DNA of 64,000 nucleotides from Bombella favorum (GTDB lineage: Bacteria > Pseudomonadota > Alphaproteobacteria > Acetobacterales > Acetobacteraceae), in contig NZ_NWUS01000001.1 of the NCBI RefSeq assembly GCF_014048475.1, forward strand, positions 1 to 64,000, read 5' to 3'. Shown piece after piece: positions 24,931 to 37,625 of the stretch (its first letter is position 1; each line of letters begins with the position of its first letter). The translations under genes and the position numbers were made by a program. Under the pieces are notes generated by a model. The model had not been told where the DNA came from, ran no database searches, and was given only the letters and a program-made list of their open reading frames with translations.

Positions 24931-26262
24931 CTAGCATGATGATTGTTCTCTTCTGGTTGCATCAAGAGCCTCAAACTTCGCCTTCATCGTCGCATTGCCC
25001 CGGGTGAGACGCTTGATCGTGACGTCCTGTGCTTTGTCGTTGGCTAGGCGCAGATTGTTACCTGAACTCAGCAGGTTGTCCTTGATCTTCTGTAGGTGGG
25101 AGATGGACCTGTCGATCTCCTCAATCGCCTTGCCGAACTGCCGCTGGGCAAGGTCATAATTGCGGGAAAAGCCGTTTTTGAACGTCTCCAGCTTTTCCTC
25201 GAAGTTGGTCACATCGATATTTTGCTGGCGTGTCAGTTCCAGTTCCCGCTTATAAGCCAGTGCCTTTGTGGACGCATTGCGGAGTAAAGAGATGATCTGA
25301 AGGAAGAACTGCGGGCGGATGACGTACATCTTCGGGTAGCGGTAGGAGACGTCCACGATGCCCGTATTGTATAGCTCATGCTCGGGCTCCAGGAGAGAGA
25401 CGAGCACGGCGTATTCGCATTTTTTCTCCGTGCGGTCTTTGTCCAGTTCCTTCAGGAAGTCTTCATTTTTCTTTTTGGTAGCGGTGCTGTCATTCTCGTT
25501 CTTCATCTCGAACATGATGGAGATGATTTCCGTTCCGCTTTCGTCTGTATCCCGAAAGATATAGTCGCCTTTGCTGCCAGAGCGGGCGTCATTATCCTTC
25601 TCAAAATAAGCCCGTGGGAAAGCCATGGCACGAGCACGATTGAACTCCACTTCGCAATGTTGTTCCAGCGTTTCACCAACCATCTTGGTAGAGAGGCGGG
25701 CTTTCATGTCTTTCAGCCGTTCGATGTGGTCATCACGGTCCTTTAGTTGGAGTTCGTAACGCTCTTTCAGCTGGTTGGCGGCGATGCTGTTTCTCAGTTC
25801 GGTCTCTTTGAGAGTGCTTTGCAGGGCATCACGTTCTTTTTGTACGGCATCAACTGCTTTGGTGATGGCGAGCTCATTCTCTACGGCATTGGCGGAGAGC
25901 TTTGCCTGTAAAGCCTGAATGTCCCGCTCTTTTGCTTGTAATGCTTCCTGTAGCTGTGCCTTCCCTTCGGCTTCGGCGAGGCGGGCAGCTGTCTGGCGGT
26001 CAGATTCATGCCGTTCAAGCTGGCTCTTCAGAGTTTGTATTTCAGTATCACGCTCATGAAGGGCTCGGTGCATTTCTTGTTCTTGAACGAATTTGGCCTT
26101 TTCTGCAGCAAGTCGCTCTTCCTGCGCTGCCGCTTCTAACTTTTCATGCAGTTGCTTGAAAAATTCCTTGTCCCGTACTTGTTTGGCGATATCGGCATAG
26201 CCCGCATTATCCAGCGAGAATGTTTTGTGGCAGTGGGGACAGGTGATGTCATGTGTGGTCAT
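24931..26262 (-). CDS. DUF2130 family protein
   Basis: A 443-residue cytoplasmic protein. The N-terminus has a zinc-ribbon-like CPHC (residues 8-11) with CHKTF; residues about 25-190 form a long coiled coil rich in Glu, Lys and Gln; the C-terminal half is the DUF2130 domain (SKGDYIFRD, EMKNENDST, KCEYAVLVSLLE, MYVIRPQFFLQI), which looks like a nuclease-related fold. The function of the family is not known to me. ATG 26262 has a GAAAGG ribosome site and is preferred to the TTG 15 bases upstream. Confidence 0.85.
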   Translation of the reverse strand: MTTHDITCPHCHKTFSLDNAGYADIAKQVRDKEFFKQLHEKLEAAAQEERLAAEKAKFVQEQEMHRALHERDTEIQTLKSQLERHESDRQTAARLAEAEGKAQLQEALQAKERDIQALQAKLSANAVENELAITKAVDAVQKERDALQSTLKETELRNSIAANQLKERYELQLKDRDDHIERLKDMKARLSTKMVGETLEQHCEVEFNRARAMAFPRAYFEKDNDARSGSKGDYIFRDTDESGTEIISIMFEMKNENDSTATKKKNEDFLKELDKDRTEKKCEYAVLVSLLEPEHELYNTGIVDVSYRYPKMYVIRPQFFLQIISLLRNASTKALAYKRELELTRQQNIDVTNFEEKLETFKNGFSRNYDLAQRQFGKAIEEIDRSISHLQKIKDNLLSSGNNLRLANDKAQDVTIKRLTRGNATMKAKFEALDATRREQSSC

Positions 26263-26323
26263 GTCGGTGCCTTTCAAGAAGAAACGAGAAGGGAGGAATG
26301 GCTTTGGGGAAGGGTAAGCTGAT

Positions 26324-27091
26324 TTATGGAGTTATTTTCAGATGTAGTCTGAATCCGTTCGTATTCGGGGCTTCCAGGCCGGGGCGTAGCTCTCTCGTCT
26401 TGGGAGCGTAATCGCCACTAGTGGCTGAACGGAATGGAATGGGGGCTGTTGTCTCCAGCGTGGCAAGACGCTCCCGGTAGCGGTCCACAAGTTCTGAAAA
26501 ACCTTCGCCACGTTCTTCCAGCCGGTCGGCACTGTACACGAGGAAAGAGGGTAGGGTGGCAAAGCCAGTGTAGAAGAGTGTTCCGTGTGTGAGGGGGAAG
26601 AGGAGGTCATCAATGGGGCCACAGATGCCTCGGGCGGAGTAGTCATGCTCTGTACCGCCGATCGTTACGCTCAGCATGGCCCGTTTGCCCTTCATGCAGC
26701 CATCGCCGTAGCTTTTGCCTGTGCCGTAGGCAAATCCGGCAGAGAAGACACGTTCAATCCAACCTTTTAGGATAGCCGGGGCCGAGAACCACCAAAGAGG
26801 AAACTGGAAGATGACGGTATCGGCCCAACGGAGTTTTTCCTGCTCCGCCTTCACATCCTCTGTTAGCTGTCCCGCCCCATAGGCTTGTGCGGAAGCTGCT
26901 GCGACATTCAGTGGGGTGGTCGCACTATGAGGAAAATCAGCCTGATCAACGGTGGTCTTCCAGTCCATTCGGTACAGATCAGACAGCTGAACTTCATGAC
27001 CAAAGGAGGTCAGTTCACGGGTGGCGATATCCACCAGGGCCCCATTGAGGGAGTGGCGTTCAGGATGGGCAAGGACGAGAAGGACATTCAC
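26324..27091 (-). CDS. NAD(P)H quinone oxidoreductase-like flavoprotein
   Basis: A 255-residue flavodoxin-fold enzyme of the NQO1/MdaB group. The N-terminal VLLVLAHPERHSLNGAL is the FMN/FAD phosphate-binding strand-loop. FQFPLWWFSAPAILKGWIERVF is the substrate-site region (split here across the family motif FPLWW), and GTEHDYSARG lies near the flavin. Such enzymes reduce quinones with two electrons. It is divergent from ffh, with about 210 bases between, which should hold both promoters. Confidence 0.85.
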   Translation of the reverse strand: MNVLLVLAHPERHSLNGALVDIATRELTSFGHEVQLSDLYRMDWKTTVDQADFPHSATTPLNVAAASAQAYGAGQLTEDVKAEQEKLRWADTVIFQFPLWWFSAPAILKGWIERVFSAGFAYGTGKSYGDGCMKGKRAMLSVTIGGTEHDYSARGICGPIDDLLFPLTHGTLFYTGFATLPSFLVYSADRLEERGEGFSELVDRYRERLATLETTAPIPFRSATSGDYAPKTRELRPGLEAPNTNGFRLHLKITP

Positions 27092-27304
27092 GGCACAGAC
27101 TTTTCTGCTTTATGCGGGGAAACTATCTCTCGGCAGGCTACGCTCCCATGCAGGGGGAGGCAACGGCTCTGGAGCAGAGCCCGTGTTCTTACAATCTTCT
27201 TGACGGAGGGCGGTGGAGGCCGTAAAGGCGTAGGAAGTTTACGGACACGTCACTCCGCGAGGGTTCGCGCAGTGGCGCGTTTGTCATGGAATTAAGGATA
27301 GCCC

Positions 27305-28726
27305 GTGTTCGAGCAGCTCTCTGGTAGAATGTCGAAAGTTTTCGAAGGTCTCTCCCGTGGGGAGAAGCTTTCGGAGGGTGACGTCACCGAGGCCATGCGC
27401 GAGGTCCGTCTGGCCATGCTGGAGGCCGACGTGGCCCTGCCCGTGGTGCGCAGCTTCGTCAGCAAGGTGAAGGAGCGTGCCGTTGGCGGTGAGGTGCTGG
27501 ATGGCGTCTCTCCCGGCCAGGCTGTGGCGAAGATCGTCAATGATGCGCTGATTGAGGCTCTGGGTGGTGCCGGTGCGGTGCCGTTGAACCTGTCGGCCCC
27601 GGCTCCTATTCCTTATCTTCTGGTCGGTCTTCAGGGTGCTGGTAAGACCACAACCGCCGGTAAGTTGGCTCTGCGTCTTGCCAACCGTGAGCGGAAGAAA
27701 GTGCTGCTCGCCAGCTTGGACGTGCAGCGACCGGCAGCCCAGCTCCAGCTCCAGCAGATTGCCGAGCAGGTGGGCGGACGCACGAACGGGTTAGTCGCTT
27801 CCTTGCCGATCGAGCAGGGGCAGGGGCCTGTCGATATCGCCCGCCGTGCGCTGGATGCAGGGCGTCGTGAAGGGTTTGACATCGTCATTCTCGACACCGC
27901 AGGGCGCCTAGCCATTGATGAGGCCCTGATGGATGAAGTCCGTCAGGTCCGTGATGTGGCGAAGCCGGTAGAAACACTGCTGGTTGTCGATGCCATGACA
28001 GGTCAGGATGCCGTCAATACCGCACAGTCCTTTAAGGACCAGATCGGCCTGACTGGCGTCATCATGAGTCGCATGGATGGTGATGCCCGTGGTGGTGCTG
28101 CCCTCTCCATGAAGGCTGTAACGGGAGAACCCATTAAGTTCACCGGCTCCGGTGAGAAGATGGAGGCTCTCGAAGAGTTTCATCCCGAGCGTGTTGCTGG
28201 GCGTATTCTGGGGCTTGGCGATGTCGCCGGGCTGGTGGAAAAAGCGTCCGAGCAGCTCGATCAGGAAGAAGGTGAGCGTGTTGCCAAGCGGATGCTCGCC
28301 GGTAAGTTTGATCTGAATGACTATGTCTCGCAGATCAATCAGATCAATCGCCTTGGCTCTATTTCCGGCATTCTAGGTATGCTGCCGGGTATGGGTAAGC
28401 TGAAGGATAAGCTGGCGGGGAAGGATCTGGATACGTCCATTTTTAACCGTCACAAGGCGATCATTTCCTCCATGACAGCACAGGAGCGCAGCACACCGGA
28501 GATCATCAAGGCGTCACGTAAGAAGCGTATCGCTCTTGGTTCTGGTACGAGCGTTCCGGAAGTCAACCGGCTGCTGAAGCAGTTCAGTGAGATGTCCACC
28601 ATGATGAAGCGTCTCAATAAAATGGGCGGTCTGACTGGTCTGATGCGTGGCATGGGGGGTGCCGGTGGTCTGGGCGATATGTTCAAGGGGATGGGAGGTC
28701 CGGGAGGACGTCCACCTTTTGGCTGA
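27305..28726 (+). CDS. ffh: signal recognition particle protein Ffh
   Basis: A 473-residue SRP54 GTPase that brings membrane proteins to the Sec translocon. It has the N-terminal helical bundle, the P-loop GLQGAGKTT (residues 108-116), DTAGR, the TGQD segment and a C-terminal Met-rich M domain with a GMxxGMG-type tail that binds SRP RNA. GTG is the start, after an AAGGA site. It leads the cluster ffh-rpsP-rimM-trmD-rplS, a common bacterial order. I saw no SRP RNA in the upstream gap. Confidence 0.96.
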   Translation: MFEQLSGRMSKVFEGLSRGEKLSEGDVTEAMREVRLAMLEADVALPVVRSFVSKVKERAVGGEVLDGVSPGQAVAKIVNDALIEALGGAGAVPLNLSAPAPIPYLLVGLQGAGKTTTAGKLALRLANRERKKVLLASLDVQRPAAQLQLQQIAEQVGGRTNGLVASLPIEQGQGPVDIARRALDAGRREGFDIVILDTAGRLAIDEALMDEVRQVRDVAKPVETLLVVDAMTGQDAVNTAQSFKDQIGLTGVIMSRMDGDARGGAALSMKAVTGEPIKFTGSGEKMEALEEFHPERVAGRILGLGDVAGLVEKASEQLDQEEGERVAKRMLAGKFDLNDYVSQINQINRLGSISGILGMLPGMGKLKDKLAGKDLDTSIFNRHKAIISSMTAQERSTPEIIKASRKKRIALGSGTSVPEVNRLLKQFSEMSTMMKRLNKMGGLTGLMRGMGGAGGLGDMFKGMGGPGGRPPFG

Positions 28727-28780
28727 GTGTCCTCTTGGCTGTCTGTCTTTTTGTAATGTTCTGATGATGCAGGAGTTATT

Positions 28781-29134
28781 ATGAGCCTGAAGATCCGTCT
28801 GTCCCGCGCAGGTGCGAAGAAGCGTCCGTACTACCACATCGTGGTTGCCGACAGCCGCAGCCCGCGCGATGGTCGCTTTGTTGAGAAGGTGGGTGCCTAC
28901 AACCCGATGCTGCCGTCCGATCACGCTGACCGCGTGCGCCTGAATGATGAGCGCATCAAGCACTGGCTGGAGAATGGCGCACAGGCAACCGACCGTGTCG
29001 CTCGTTTCCTCGGCCATGCTGGTCTGGCACCGAAGCCGGCTTTCCGTGAGCAGCCCAAGAAGTCCGCTCCGAAGAAGAAGGCTCAGGAGCGTGCAGCTAA
29101 GGCCGCTGAAGCCGCTAAAGAAGCCGAGGCCTAA
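28781..29134 (+). CDS. rpsP: 30S ribosomal protein S16
   Basis: A 117-residue ribosomal protein. The N-terminal [20 protein letters not shown] and the block [13 protein letters not shown] are diagnostic. The C-terminus has a Lys/Ala/Glu-rich extension of about 30 residues, common in alphaproteobacteria. An AGGAG site precedes the ATG, and rimM follows after 25 bases. Confidence 0.97.
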   Translation: MSLKIRLSRAGAKKRPYYHIVVADSRSPRDGRFVEKVGAYNPMLPSDHADRVRLNDERIKHWLENGAQATDRVARFLGHAGLAPKPAFREQPKKSAPKKKAQERAAKAAEAAKEAEA

Positions 29135-29159
29135 TCAGGCCTAAGCGGGAGATTTCTTC

Positions 29160-29702
29160 TTGTCACACCGTCCTTCACAGTCGGATGTTTTGGTCGCTAC
29201 GATAGGCCGTCCGCATGGCGTGCGGGGACTCGTGCGTCTGCATCCGGCAACAGAACATCCTGAAACACTTGAAGAACTCGGGTGCCTTCATGATGAGACG
29301 GGCACCGTGTGGCAAATACGCTGGAAGGCCCCGGGTATTGCTGCCGTTCTAGGACAGGACGGACAGCCTTTGCCAGACCGGACAGCGGCAGAAAAGCTGG
29401 TGAACCGCAAGCTCTATGTGCCTCGTGAGGCTCTGCCGGAAGTAGAAGAGGATGAGTTTTACCATATCGATCTGATCGGTATGGAGGCTGTCCTTACTTC
29501 TGGGGAAACTGTGGGGCGTGTTGTCAGTGTCCATGATTATGGGGCTGGCACTAGTCTGGAGCTGGAAGCAGGGCAGTTGATTCCTTTTACTATGGCTTGC
29601 GTGCCGGAAGTGGACATGAAGGCAAAACGCCTCGTGGTCGTTCCGCCGGAAGCTGTGGAGGTAGAAGGGGATCTAACTGGTGAGGTGGAAGTCCGGTCAT
29701 GA
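29160..29702 (+). CDS. rimM: 16S rRNA processing protein RimM
   Basis: A 180-residue ribosome maturation factor that works on the 30S head with S19. The N-terminal [18 protein letters not shown] and the central [21 protein letters not shown] block with the PRC-barrel domain are characteristic. The start is TTG, with GGGAG upstream. Its end overlaps trmD by 4 bases. Confidence 0.94.
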   Translation: MSHRPSQSDVLVATIGRPHGVRGLVRLHPATEHPETLEELGCLHDETGTVWQIRWKAPGIAAVLGQDGQPLPDRTAAEKLVNRKLYVPREALPEVEEDEFYHIDLIGMEAVLTSGETVGRVVSVHDYGAGTSLELEAGQLIPFTMACVPEVDMKAKRLVVVPPEAVEVEGDLTGEVEVRS

Positions 29703-30403
29703 CATGGCAGGCCGACATCCTGACCCTCTTCCCGGAGATCTTCCCCGGCCCGCTGGGCTGCTCCCTTGCGGGGCGTGCTCTGGAGCGGAATCTGTGGGCC
29801 TGCAGAACGCATGACCTCCGTCCCTTTGGGCGGGGTGTTCATAAGGCTCTGGATGATGCCCCATTCGGCGGGGGCGCAGGGATGGTCATGCGGCCGGATG
29901 TGCTGGATGACGCTCTGACCAGCGTAAGGCAGGCAGATGATGGACGCCCGGTGATCTATCCGACACCACGAGGCCATCGTCTGGAGCAGAAGGATATTGC
30001 ACGCTACGTTCAGGGAGAGGGCGTTGTCATTCTCTGTGGGCGGTTTGAAGGAGTCGATGAGCGGGTGCTGGAGAAACATGCGATCGAACAGGTCTGCATG
30101 GGGGATTTTGTCCTTTCTGGGGGAGAAATACCGGCACTGGCACTTCTTGATGGCTGTGTAAGGCTTCTGCCGGGTGTCATGGGGTCCGCTTTGAGCGGCG
30201 AGGAGGAAAGCTTCTCTGCTGGTCTGCTGGAATATCCCCAGTACACACGGCCTGCCACATGGGAGGGGAGGGATGTCCCACCCGTCCTGCTTTCTGGCAA
30301 TCATGGGGAAATCGCCCGTTGGCGAGATGAGAAATCCATCGCTGTAACCCGTACACGCCGCCCGGACCTCTGGGCCGTTTACGAGCAGCAGCAACAGAGT
30401 TGA
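29699..30403 (+). CDS. trmD: tRNA (guanine-N1)-methyltransferase
   Basis: A 234-residue SPOUT methyltransferase that makes m1G37 in tRNAs reading CNN codons. [33 protein letters not shown] and GDFVLSGGE are the family blocks that form the knotted SAM site. It is coupled to rimM by a 4-base overlap. Confidence 0.96.
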   Translation: MTWQADILTLFPEIFPGPLGCSLAGRALERNLWACRTHDLRPFGRGVHKALDDAPFGGGAGMVMRPDVLDDALTSVRQADDGRPVIYPTPRGHRLEQKDIARYVQGEGVVILCGRFEGVDERVLEKHAIEQVCMGDFVLSGGEIPALALLDGCVRLLPGVMGSALSGEEESFSAGLLEYPQYTRPATWEGRDVPPVLLSGNHGEIARWRDEKSIAVTRTRRPDLWAVYEQQQQS

Positions 30404-30425
30404 GTTTTTTTCAGGAGTTTGAAGC

Positions 30426-30803
30426 ATGAACATCATTCAGCAGTATGAGGCGCGCGAAATGGAGCGTCTTTCCGCTATTCGTAGCGTTCCTGAATTCGCC
30501 GCCGGTGACACTGTACGTGTCGGCGTGCGCGTTGTTGAAGGTACACGTGAACGTGTACAGGTCTTCGAAGGTGTCGTGATTGCCCGCTCAAACCGCGGTC
30601 TGGGCAGCAGCTTCACGGTGCGTAAGGTGTCCAACGGCGAGGGTGTGGAGCGTGTTTTCCCGCTTTTCTCCCCGGCAATTGCTGATATTACGGTTGTTCG
30701 CCGTGGTAAGGTTCGTCGTGCGAAGCTATACTACCTCCGTGGCCGCTCTGGTAAGTCCGCTCGTATTGCCGAGCGTCCGCGCGATATCAAGAAGGAGGGC
30801 TGA
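30426..30803 (+). CDS. rplS: 50S ribosomal protein L19
   Basis: A 125-residue ribosomal protein at the 30S-50S interface. [23 protein letters not shown] and [22 protein letters not shown] blocks and the basic end [19 protein letters not shown] identify it. It follows trmD at 22 bases with an AGGAG site and is followed by leuC after 31 bases, so leuCDB may be read from the same transcript. Confidence 0.97.
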   Translation: MNIIQQYEAREMERLSAIRSVPEFAAGDTVRVGVRVVEGTRERVQVFEGVVIARSNRGLGSSFTVRKVSNGEGVERVFPLFSPAIADITVVRRGKVRRAKLYYLRGRSGKSARIAERPRDIKKEG

Positions 30804-30834
30804 TTTTTCAGCTCTCATAAGGAGATGAGAGAGA

Positions 30835-32277
30835 ATGCAGAATCCGGTTACCCCTAGAACTTTGTATGACAAGATCTGGGACGATCATGTGGTGAAAACC
30901 CTTGAGGACGGAACGAGCCTTCTCTACATCGACCGCCACCTCCTTCATGAGGTGACCAGTCCGCAGGCTTTTGAAAGTCTGCGGGCTGCTGGCCGCCCTG
31001 TACGGCGTCCTGATGCCACGATGGCCGTGGCAGACCACAATGTCCCGACTTCTGATCGCTCCCAGCCGGTAGAAGACCCGCAGAGCCGCCTCCAGATCGA
31101 AACGCTGGAAGCGAACGTCAAGGAGTTCGGCGTCCCTTATTTCCCATTACGTTCCCGCCAGCAGGGCATTGTGCATGTTGTTGGGCCAGAGCAGGGCGTT
31201 TCCCTGCCGGGCATGACAATCGTCTGCGGTGATAGCCATACGTCCACGCACGGAGCTTTCGGCTCTTTGGCGTTCGGTATTGGTACGTCCGAAGTGGAGC
31301 ATGTGCTGGCCACCCAGACCCTACTTCAGAAGCGCAGCAAGAATATGCGTGTGCGGGTGGAGGGTGATGTTGCTCCGGGCGTGACCGCAAAGGATATTAT
31401 GCTCAGCATCATCGGTCGTATTGGTACGGCCGGAGGCACCGGTCATGTGATCGAATTTGCCGGTTCAGCCATTCGTAAGCTGGATATGGCTGGGCGCATG
31501 ACGCTTTGTAACATGTCCATCGAAGCCGGTGCCCGTGCGGGCATGGTGGCCCCGGATGAAACGACCTTCAATTACGTCAAAGGCCGTCCCTTTGCACCGC
31601 AGGGTGAAGCCTTCGAGCAGGCCGTTGCGTATTGGAAGACGCTGGCTACGGATGAAGGTGCCCATTTTGATGAAGAAGTGGTGCTGGATGCTGCCGAAAT
31701 CAGCCCGTCAGTGACATGGGGTACAAGCCCTGAGGATGTGCTGCCCATTACCGGTACAGTGCCCCGCCCCGAGGATTTTGCAGACCCCGCCAAGGCTGAG
31801 CGCATCCGCCGCACGTTGGCTTATATGGGGCTGGAAGCTGGGCAGAAAATTGCTGGTACGCCGGTTGATGTCGTTTTTATTGGCTCCTGCACGAACAGCC
31901 GTATTGAAGACCTCCGGGCTGCCGCAGCCGTGCTGAAAGGCCGCAAGGTAGCAGAAGGCGTGCGCGCTATGGTTGTGCCGGGGTCTGGTCTTGTTCGCTA
32001 TGCGGCGGAGCAGGAGGGGCTGGACAAGATTTTCCGTGATGCAGGGTTTGAATGGCGTGAGGCTGGCTGCTCCATGTGTCTGGGTATGAATCCCGACAAG
32101 CTGAGTGCCGGGCAGCGTTCAGCTTCTACATCCAATCGTAACTTTGAGGGACGGCAGGGGCCGGATGGCCGTACCCATCTCTGTTCCCCCACTATGGCCG
32201 CCGCTGCAGCCGTGACGGGGACACTGTGCGATGCACGGGACCTGCTGGAACCGACAATGGCAGAAGGAGCCGCCTGA
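30835..32277 (+). CDS. leuC: 3-isopropylmalate dehydratase large subunit
   Basis: A 480-residue aconitase-family subunit that isomerises isopropylmalate in leucine synthesis. The 4Fe-4S cluster ligands are seen in GSCTNSR and in [23 protein letters not shown] is the substrate region. A GGAGATGAGAGAG stretch precedes the ATG. It is followed by leuD after two bases. Confidence 0.97.
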   Translation: MQNPVTPRTLYDKIWDDHVVKTLEDGTSLLYIDRHLLHEVTSPQAFESLRAAGRPVRRPDATMAVADHNVPTSDRSQPVEDPQSRLQIETLEANVKEFGVPYFPLRSRQQGIVHVVGPEQGVSLPGMTIVCGDSHTSTHGAFGSLAFGIGTSEVEHVLATQTLLQKRSKNMRVRVEGDVAPGVTAKDIMLSIIGRIGTAGGTGHVIEFAGSAIRKLDMAGRMTLCNMSIEAGARAGMVAPDETTFNYVKGRPFAPQGEAFEQAVAYWKTLATDEGAHFDEEVVLDAAEISPSVTWGTSPEDVLPITGTVPRPEDFADPAKAERIRRTLAYMGLEAGQKIAGTPVDVVFIGSCTNSRIEDLRAAAAVLKGRKVAEGVRAMVVPGSGLVRYAAEQEGLDKIFRDAGFEWREAGCSMCLGMNPDKLSAGQRSASTSNRNFEGRQGPDGRTHLCSPTMAAAAAVTGTLCDARDLLEPTMAEGAA

Positions 32278-32279
32278 TC

Positions 32280-32942
32280 ATGGAAAAATTCACCCGTCTG
32301 ACAAGCGTTGCTGCCGCTCTGCCACAGGAAAATGTGGATACGGACCAGATCATTCCGGCTCGCTTCCTCAAGACCATTCAACGTACCGGCTTGGGTAAGC
32401 ACCTCTTTGCTGGTCAGCGTTACGATGCCGAGGGGAATGAGAATCCTGATTTCGTGCTGAACAAGCCAGCCTATCGCAAGGCTGGTATCCTGATCACGCT
32501 GGACAACCTTGGCTGTGGTTCATCCCGTGAGCATGCACCTTGGGCGTTGTTGGATTTCGGTATACGTTGCGTGATTGCCCCGAGTTTTGCAGATATTTTC
32601 TATAATAACTGCTTCAAGAACGGCATCCTGCCGATCCGTTTGCCTCGTGAGCAGTGCCTTGCTTTGATGGAAGACGCCAGTCGTGGCGAAAATGCCCGCC
32701 TGACGGTTGATCTGGAAAAGCAGGAAATTCATCGCCCGGATGGTGAGGTCATTTCTTTCGAGATGGACCCATTCCGCCGTCAGGTTCTTCTGGAAGGGCT
32801 GGATGATGTGGCCCAGACATTGAAGAATCACGAGCAGTCTATTCGTGAGTTCGAGGCCCGGCCATCTCGTGCATGGGTGCCGTCCACAAAACAGTCGGGA
32901 CGTCCGCAGAGCGTCATCGGTGCCAAAGGAGAGCAGGCATGA
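32280..32942 (+). CDS. leuD: 3-isopropylmalate dehydratase small subunit
   Basis: A 220-residue swivelling-domain subunit of isopropylmalate isomerase. [13 protein letters not shown] and [15 protein letters not shown] are diagnostic. ATG 32280, right after the leuC stop, gives the usual N-terminus; the frame is open further upstream but only inside leuC. The end overlaps leuB as ATGA. Confidence 0.97.
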   Translation: MEKFTRLTSVAAALPQENVDTDQIIPARFLKTIQRTGLGKHLFAGQRYDAEGNENPDFVLNKPAYRKAGILITLDNLGCGSSREHAPWALLDFGIRCVIAPSFADIFYNNCFKNGILPIRLPREQCLALMEDASRGENARLTVDLEKQEIHRPDGEVISFEMDPFRRQVLLEGLDDVAQTLKNHEQSIREFEARPSRAWVPSTKQSGRPQSVIGAKGEQA

Positions 32943-34048
32943 GCGCAAAACAGAAAATCCTGCTGCTGCCGGGGGATGGTATTGGCCCGGAGATCATGGA
33001 ACAGGCCGTTAGGATCATCGACTGGCTGAAGGCTAAACGTGGTCTTGAGGTCGAGCTGTCCGAGGACGTAGTTGGTGGGGCCTCGCTGGCGAAGTATGAT
33101 GTGCCCATCCGGGATGAGGTCATCGCTAAGGCGAAGGCCGCTGATGCCGTGTTGTTTGGCTCTGTCGGTGATCCAGCATGGAAGGACGTGCCGTTCGATC
33201 GCCGCCCGGAGGTGGCTATCCTGCGTCTCCGCAAGGAGCTTAACCTGTACGCTAACTTGCGTCCTGCCAAGCTGTTCGACCCGCTGCTCTCGGCCTCTGC
33301 GCTGAAGCCGGACGTCGTGCGTGGTTTGGACCTGATGATCGTGCGGGAGACGGTGGGTGGCGTCTATTTCGGTGAGCCTCGAGGAATCGAGACTCTACCA
33401 GACGGCACAAAGCGTGGCGTGAACACGGAAGTTTATACGACGGCTGAGATCGAGCGTGTGGCCCGTGTGGCGTTCGACCTTGCTCGCTTGCGTAGTGGTC
33501 GTGTCTGTTCCGTGGAGAAGGGCAACGTCATGGAGAGTGGCCTGCTCTGGCGTGAGGTGGTCACAGACTTGCATAAGCGTGAGTACTCCGATGTGACGCT
33601 GACGCACATGCTGGCGGATAACTGCGCCATGCAGCTCGTGCGGGACCCTCGCCAGTTTGATGTGATGGTCACGGGGAATCTGTTTGGTGATCTGCTGTCA
33701 GACCTCGCCTCCATGCTGACTGGCTCTTTGGGAATGCTACCATCCGCCACGCTGGGTACGCCGGAAGGAACGGACAAGCAGGCCGCCCTGTACGAGCCGA
33801 TTCATGGTAGTGCGCCGGATATTGCCGGGAAGGGCATTGCTAATCCGTTGGCGCAGATCCTGTCTCTGGCTATGATGCTGCGTTACTCGCTGGATCGTGG
33901 TGCGGATTCCGAGCTGATCGAGCGGGCCGTTTCCAATGTTCTGGCCTCCGGGCTGCGGACGGCAGATATCGCTGCTGCCGGTGAGAGCCGTGTCAGCACG
34001 GCGGAGATGGGCGAAGCTGTGCTGAAGGAACTTCAGAAACTCGCCTGA
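32939..34048 (+). CDS. leuB: 3-isopropylmalate dehydrogenase
   Basis: A 369-residue NAD-dependent decarboxylating dehydrogenase, the last dedicated enzyme of the leucine route before transamination. [39 protein letters not shown] and [20 protein letters not shown] are family blocks. The frame is open upstream, but ATG 32939 overlapping the leuD stop gives the proper start. A strong terminator follows. Confidence 0.97.
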   Translation: MSAKQKILLLPGDGIGPEIMEQAVRIIDWLKAKRGLEVELSEDVVGGASLAKYDVPIRDEVIAKAKAADAVLFGSVGDPAWKDVPFDRRPEVAILRLRKELNLYANLRPAKLFDPLLSASALKPDVVRGLDLMIVRETVGGVYFGEPRGIETLPDGTKRGVNTEVYTTAEIERVARVAFDLARLRSGRVCSVEKGNVMESGLLWREVVTDLHKREYSDVTLTHMLADNCAMQLVRDPRQFDVMVTGNLFGDLLSDLASMLTGSLGMLPSATLGTPEGTDKQAALYEPIHGSAPDIAGKGIANPLAQILSLAMMLRYSLDRGADSELIERAVSNVLASGLRTADIAAAGESRVSTAEMGEAVLKELQKLA

Positions 34049-35334
<1,286 letters not shown>

Positions 35335-35335
<1 letters not shown>

Positions 35336-36540
35336 TGTTTAAGCCATCTCAACGTCTCGCCACATTGCCTACGCCAGCGACGATTGCCATGGCGGCCCGT
35401 GCCCGTGAGTTGAAAGCACAAGGCAAGCCGGTCATTTCTCTAGCTCTGGGGCAGCCTGATTTTCCCTCCCCTGCGGCGGCTCTTGATGGGGCCGTGGCTG
35501 AGGTAAAGGCTGGTCATACTGGCTATCCACCCATTCCTGGGCAAAAGCCGCTGCTGGAGGCGATTGCCGAAAAGTTCCGGCGGGATAACGGGCTGGATGT
35601 ATCGCTTGATCAGCTGATGGTCTGTAATGGCGGTAAACAGGCTATTTTCAATGCCTTCATGGCGTCGCTGGATGAAGGAGATGAGGTGATCGTCCCGGCA
35701 CCATATTGGGTTAGCTATCCGCTCATTGCCCGGATGTTTGGTGGTATACCGGTGGAGGTAGCCTGCCAGGAGGAGGATGGATTCCGCCCGCAGGCTGAGG
35801 CCATCCGGAAGGTCATCACCCCCCGGACCCGCTGGCTCGTGTTGAATTTCCCCAATAATCCGACCGGTGCCATTTTGGAGCGGGCTGATCTGGAGGCCAT
35901 TGCTGCTGTCCTACGGGATGCTCCGCATGTCATGGTGATGAGTGACGAGATTTATGAGCATCTGACATTCGATGGCAGGCATCATCTCTCCCTATTGAAT
36001 GTGGCACCGGATCTGGCGGATCGTATCCTCATCATCAATGGCATGAGCAAGGCTTATGCCATGACCGGCTGGCGGGTCGGCTTTGCCTGTGGCCCTGTGC
36101 CGCTCATCAAGGCGATGATCAAGGTTCAGGGAAACACGACATCGGGTATCTGCACGCTAGCGCAGGGTGGTTCTGTGGCGGCGCTTCAAGAAGATATTGC
36201 CGGTGTGCGGGCCATGAGGGAGACCTACGAGCGGCGGCGTGCTCTCGTAGTCGGTGCGTTACGGCAGATTAAAGGGCTGAGCTGTGCCATGCCGCAGGGG
36301 GCTTTTTACGCTTACCCTGGTCTGTCAGCTCTGATCGGCAGAAAGTCCGCCGGTGGGCGTGTGTTAAACGATGATGTGGCCTTTGCGGAGGCTCTTCTAG
36401 AAGAAGCCCATGTAGCAACCGTACCGGGCTCAGCCTTTGGTTATGGGCCGCATCTGCGGCTCTCTTTTGCGGCATCGGATGCAGAGTTGGAAGAAGCCTG
36501 CCAAAGGCTGGCACACTTCGTACAGGGGATCACGGATTGA
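35335..36540 (+). CDS. class I aminotransferase, tandem paralog
   Basis: A 401-residue PLP aminotransferase with the same layout as its neighbour: [15 protein letters not shown] holds the PLP lysine, NFPNNPTGAI and RLSFAAS the other site residues. Start and upstream stop overlap as TAATG, so the two genes are coupled. The proteins are similar throughout, pointing to an old tandem duplication with possible split of substrate range. A strong terminator follows. Confidence 0.9.
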
Positions 36541-36543
36541 TCC

Positions 36544-36582
36544 AAAAGGCCATTCCTTCCAACTAAGAAGGAATGGCCTTTT
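36544..36582. terminator. bidirectional terminator
   Basis: AAAAGGCCATTCCTTC (36544-36559) pairs perfectly with its complement at 36567-36582, with A-run and T-run at either side. It lies between convergent genes and can end both. Confidence 0.93.
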
Positions 36583-36586
36583 CATT

Positions 36587-37135
<549 letters not shown>

Positions 37136-37295
37136 AATGATGTCTCCTTAGTGGAAAGAGATTATGGAGAATTCGCCTCTTATTGTTAGCGTAAAGGTAA
37201 CAACAGGACGTTAAATAGAGCCATAGGGGACGGGCTGTTCTTGATAACTCACGATCTCCTGATTAGGGTGGGAGGCCGAGTATGATAAGGACGGT

Positions 37296-37625
37296 ATGCT
37301 TGTGGTGAAACGGAAACGGCCAATTTTTTCTACCTCTCCTCGGAAGGAGGTTTCGGTCCTCTCGACATTGGGGAGGATGGTCGTTTTGTTAGGGCTTACG
37401 TTCTGTTTGTTGTTGTTGGTAAGGTTCTATCAGCCGGCGACACATCTCATGCAGCATATTGTTGGGACCTCGCTCTGGCAGCAGCTTTATGGTTTCTTTC
37501 ATGTTGAAACAGCATTGGGGCGGGAGCAGCTGATCCTAATGGGGATTGTCCTGTGCTGCTTCCTGTTGGCTCTGTTCATTCAGCTGGTAGGGTTGTGGAT
37601 CATAAGCCGGTTCCGTCGCCGTTAG
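37296..37625 (+). CDS. small two-helix membrane protein
   Basis: A 109-residue protein with a basic N-terminus, two clear membrane helices (about residues 27-45 and 80-102) and a basic C-terminal tail. I do not recognise the family. It converges with the DUF423 gene and overlaps its 3' end by 4 bases. It is about 160 bases from the divergent thioredoxin gene. Confidence 0.7.
   Translation: MLVVKRKRPIFSTSPRKEVSVLSTLGRMVVLLGLTFCLLLLVRFYQPATHLMQHIVGTSLWQQLYGFFHVETALGREQLILMGIVLCCFLLALFIQLVGLWIISRFRRR

Noticed and set aside
27092..27304. SRP RNA gene upstream of ffh
   Set aside because: The conserved GGTCAGG/GGAAGGAAGCAGCC core is absent.
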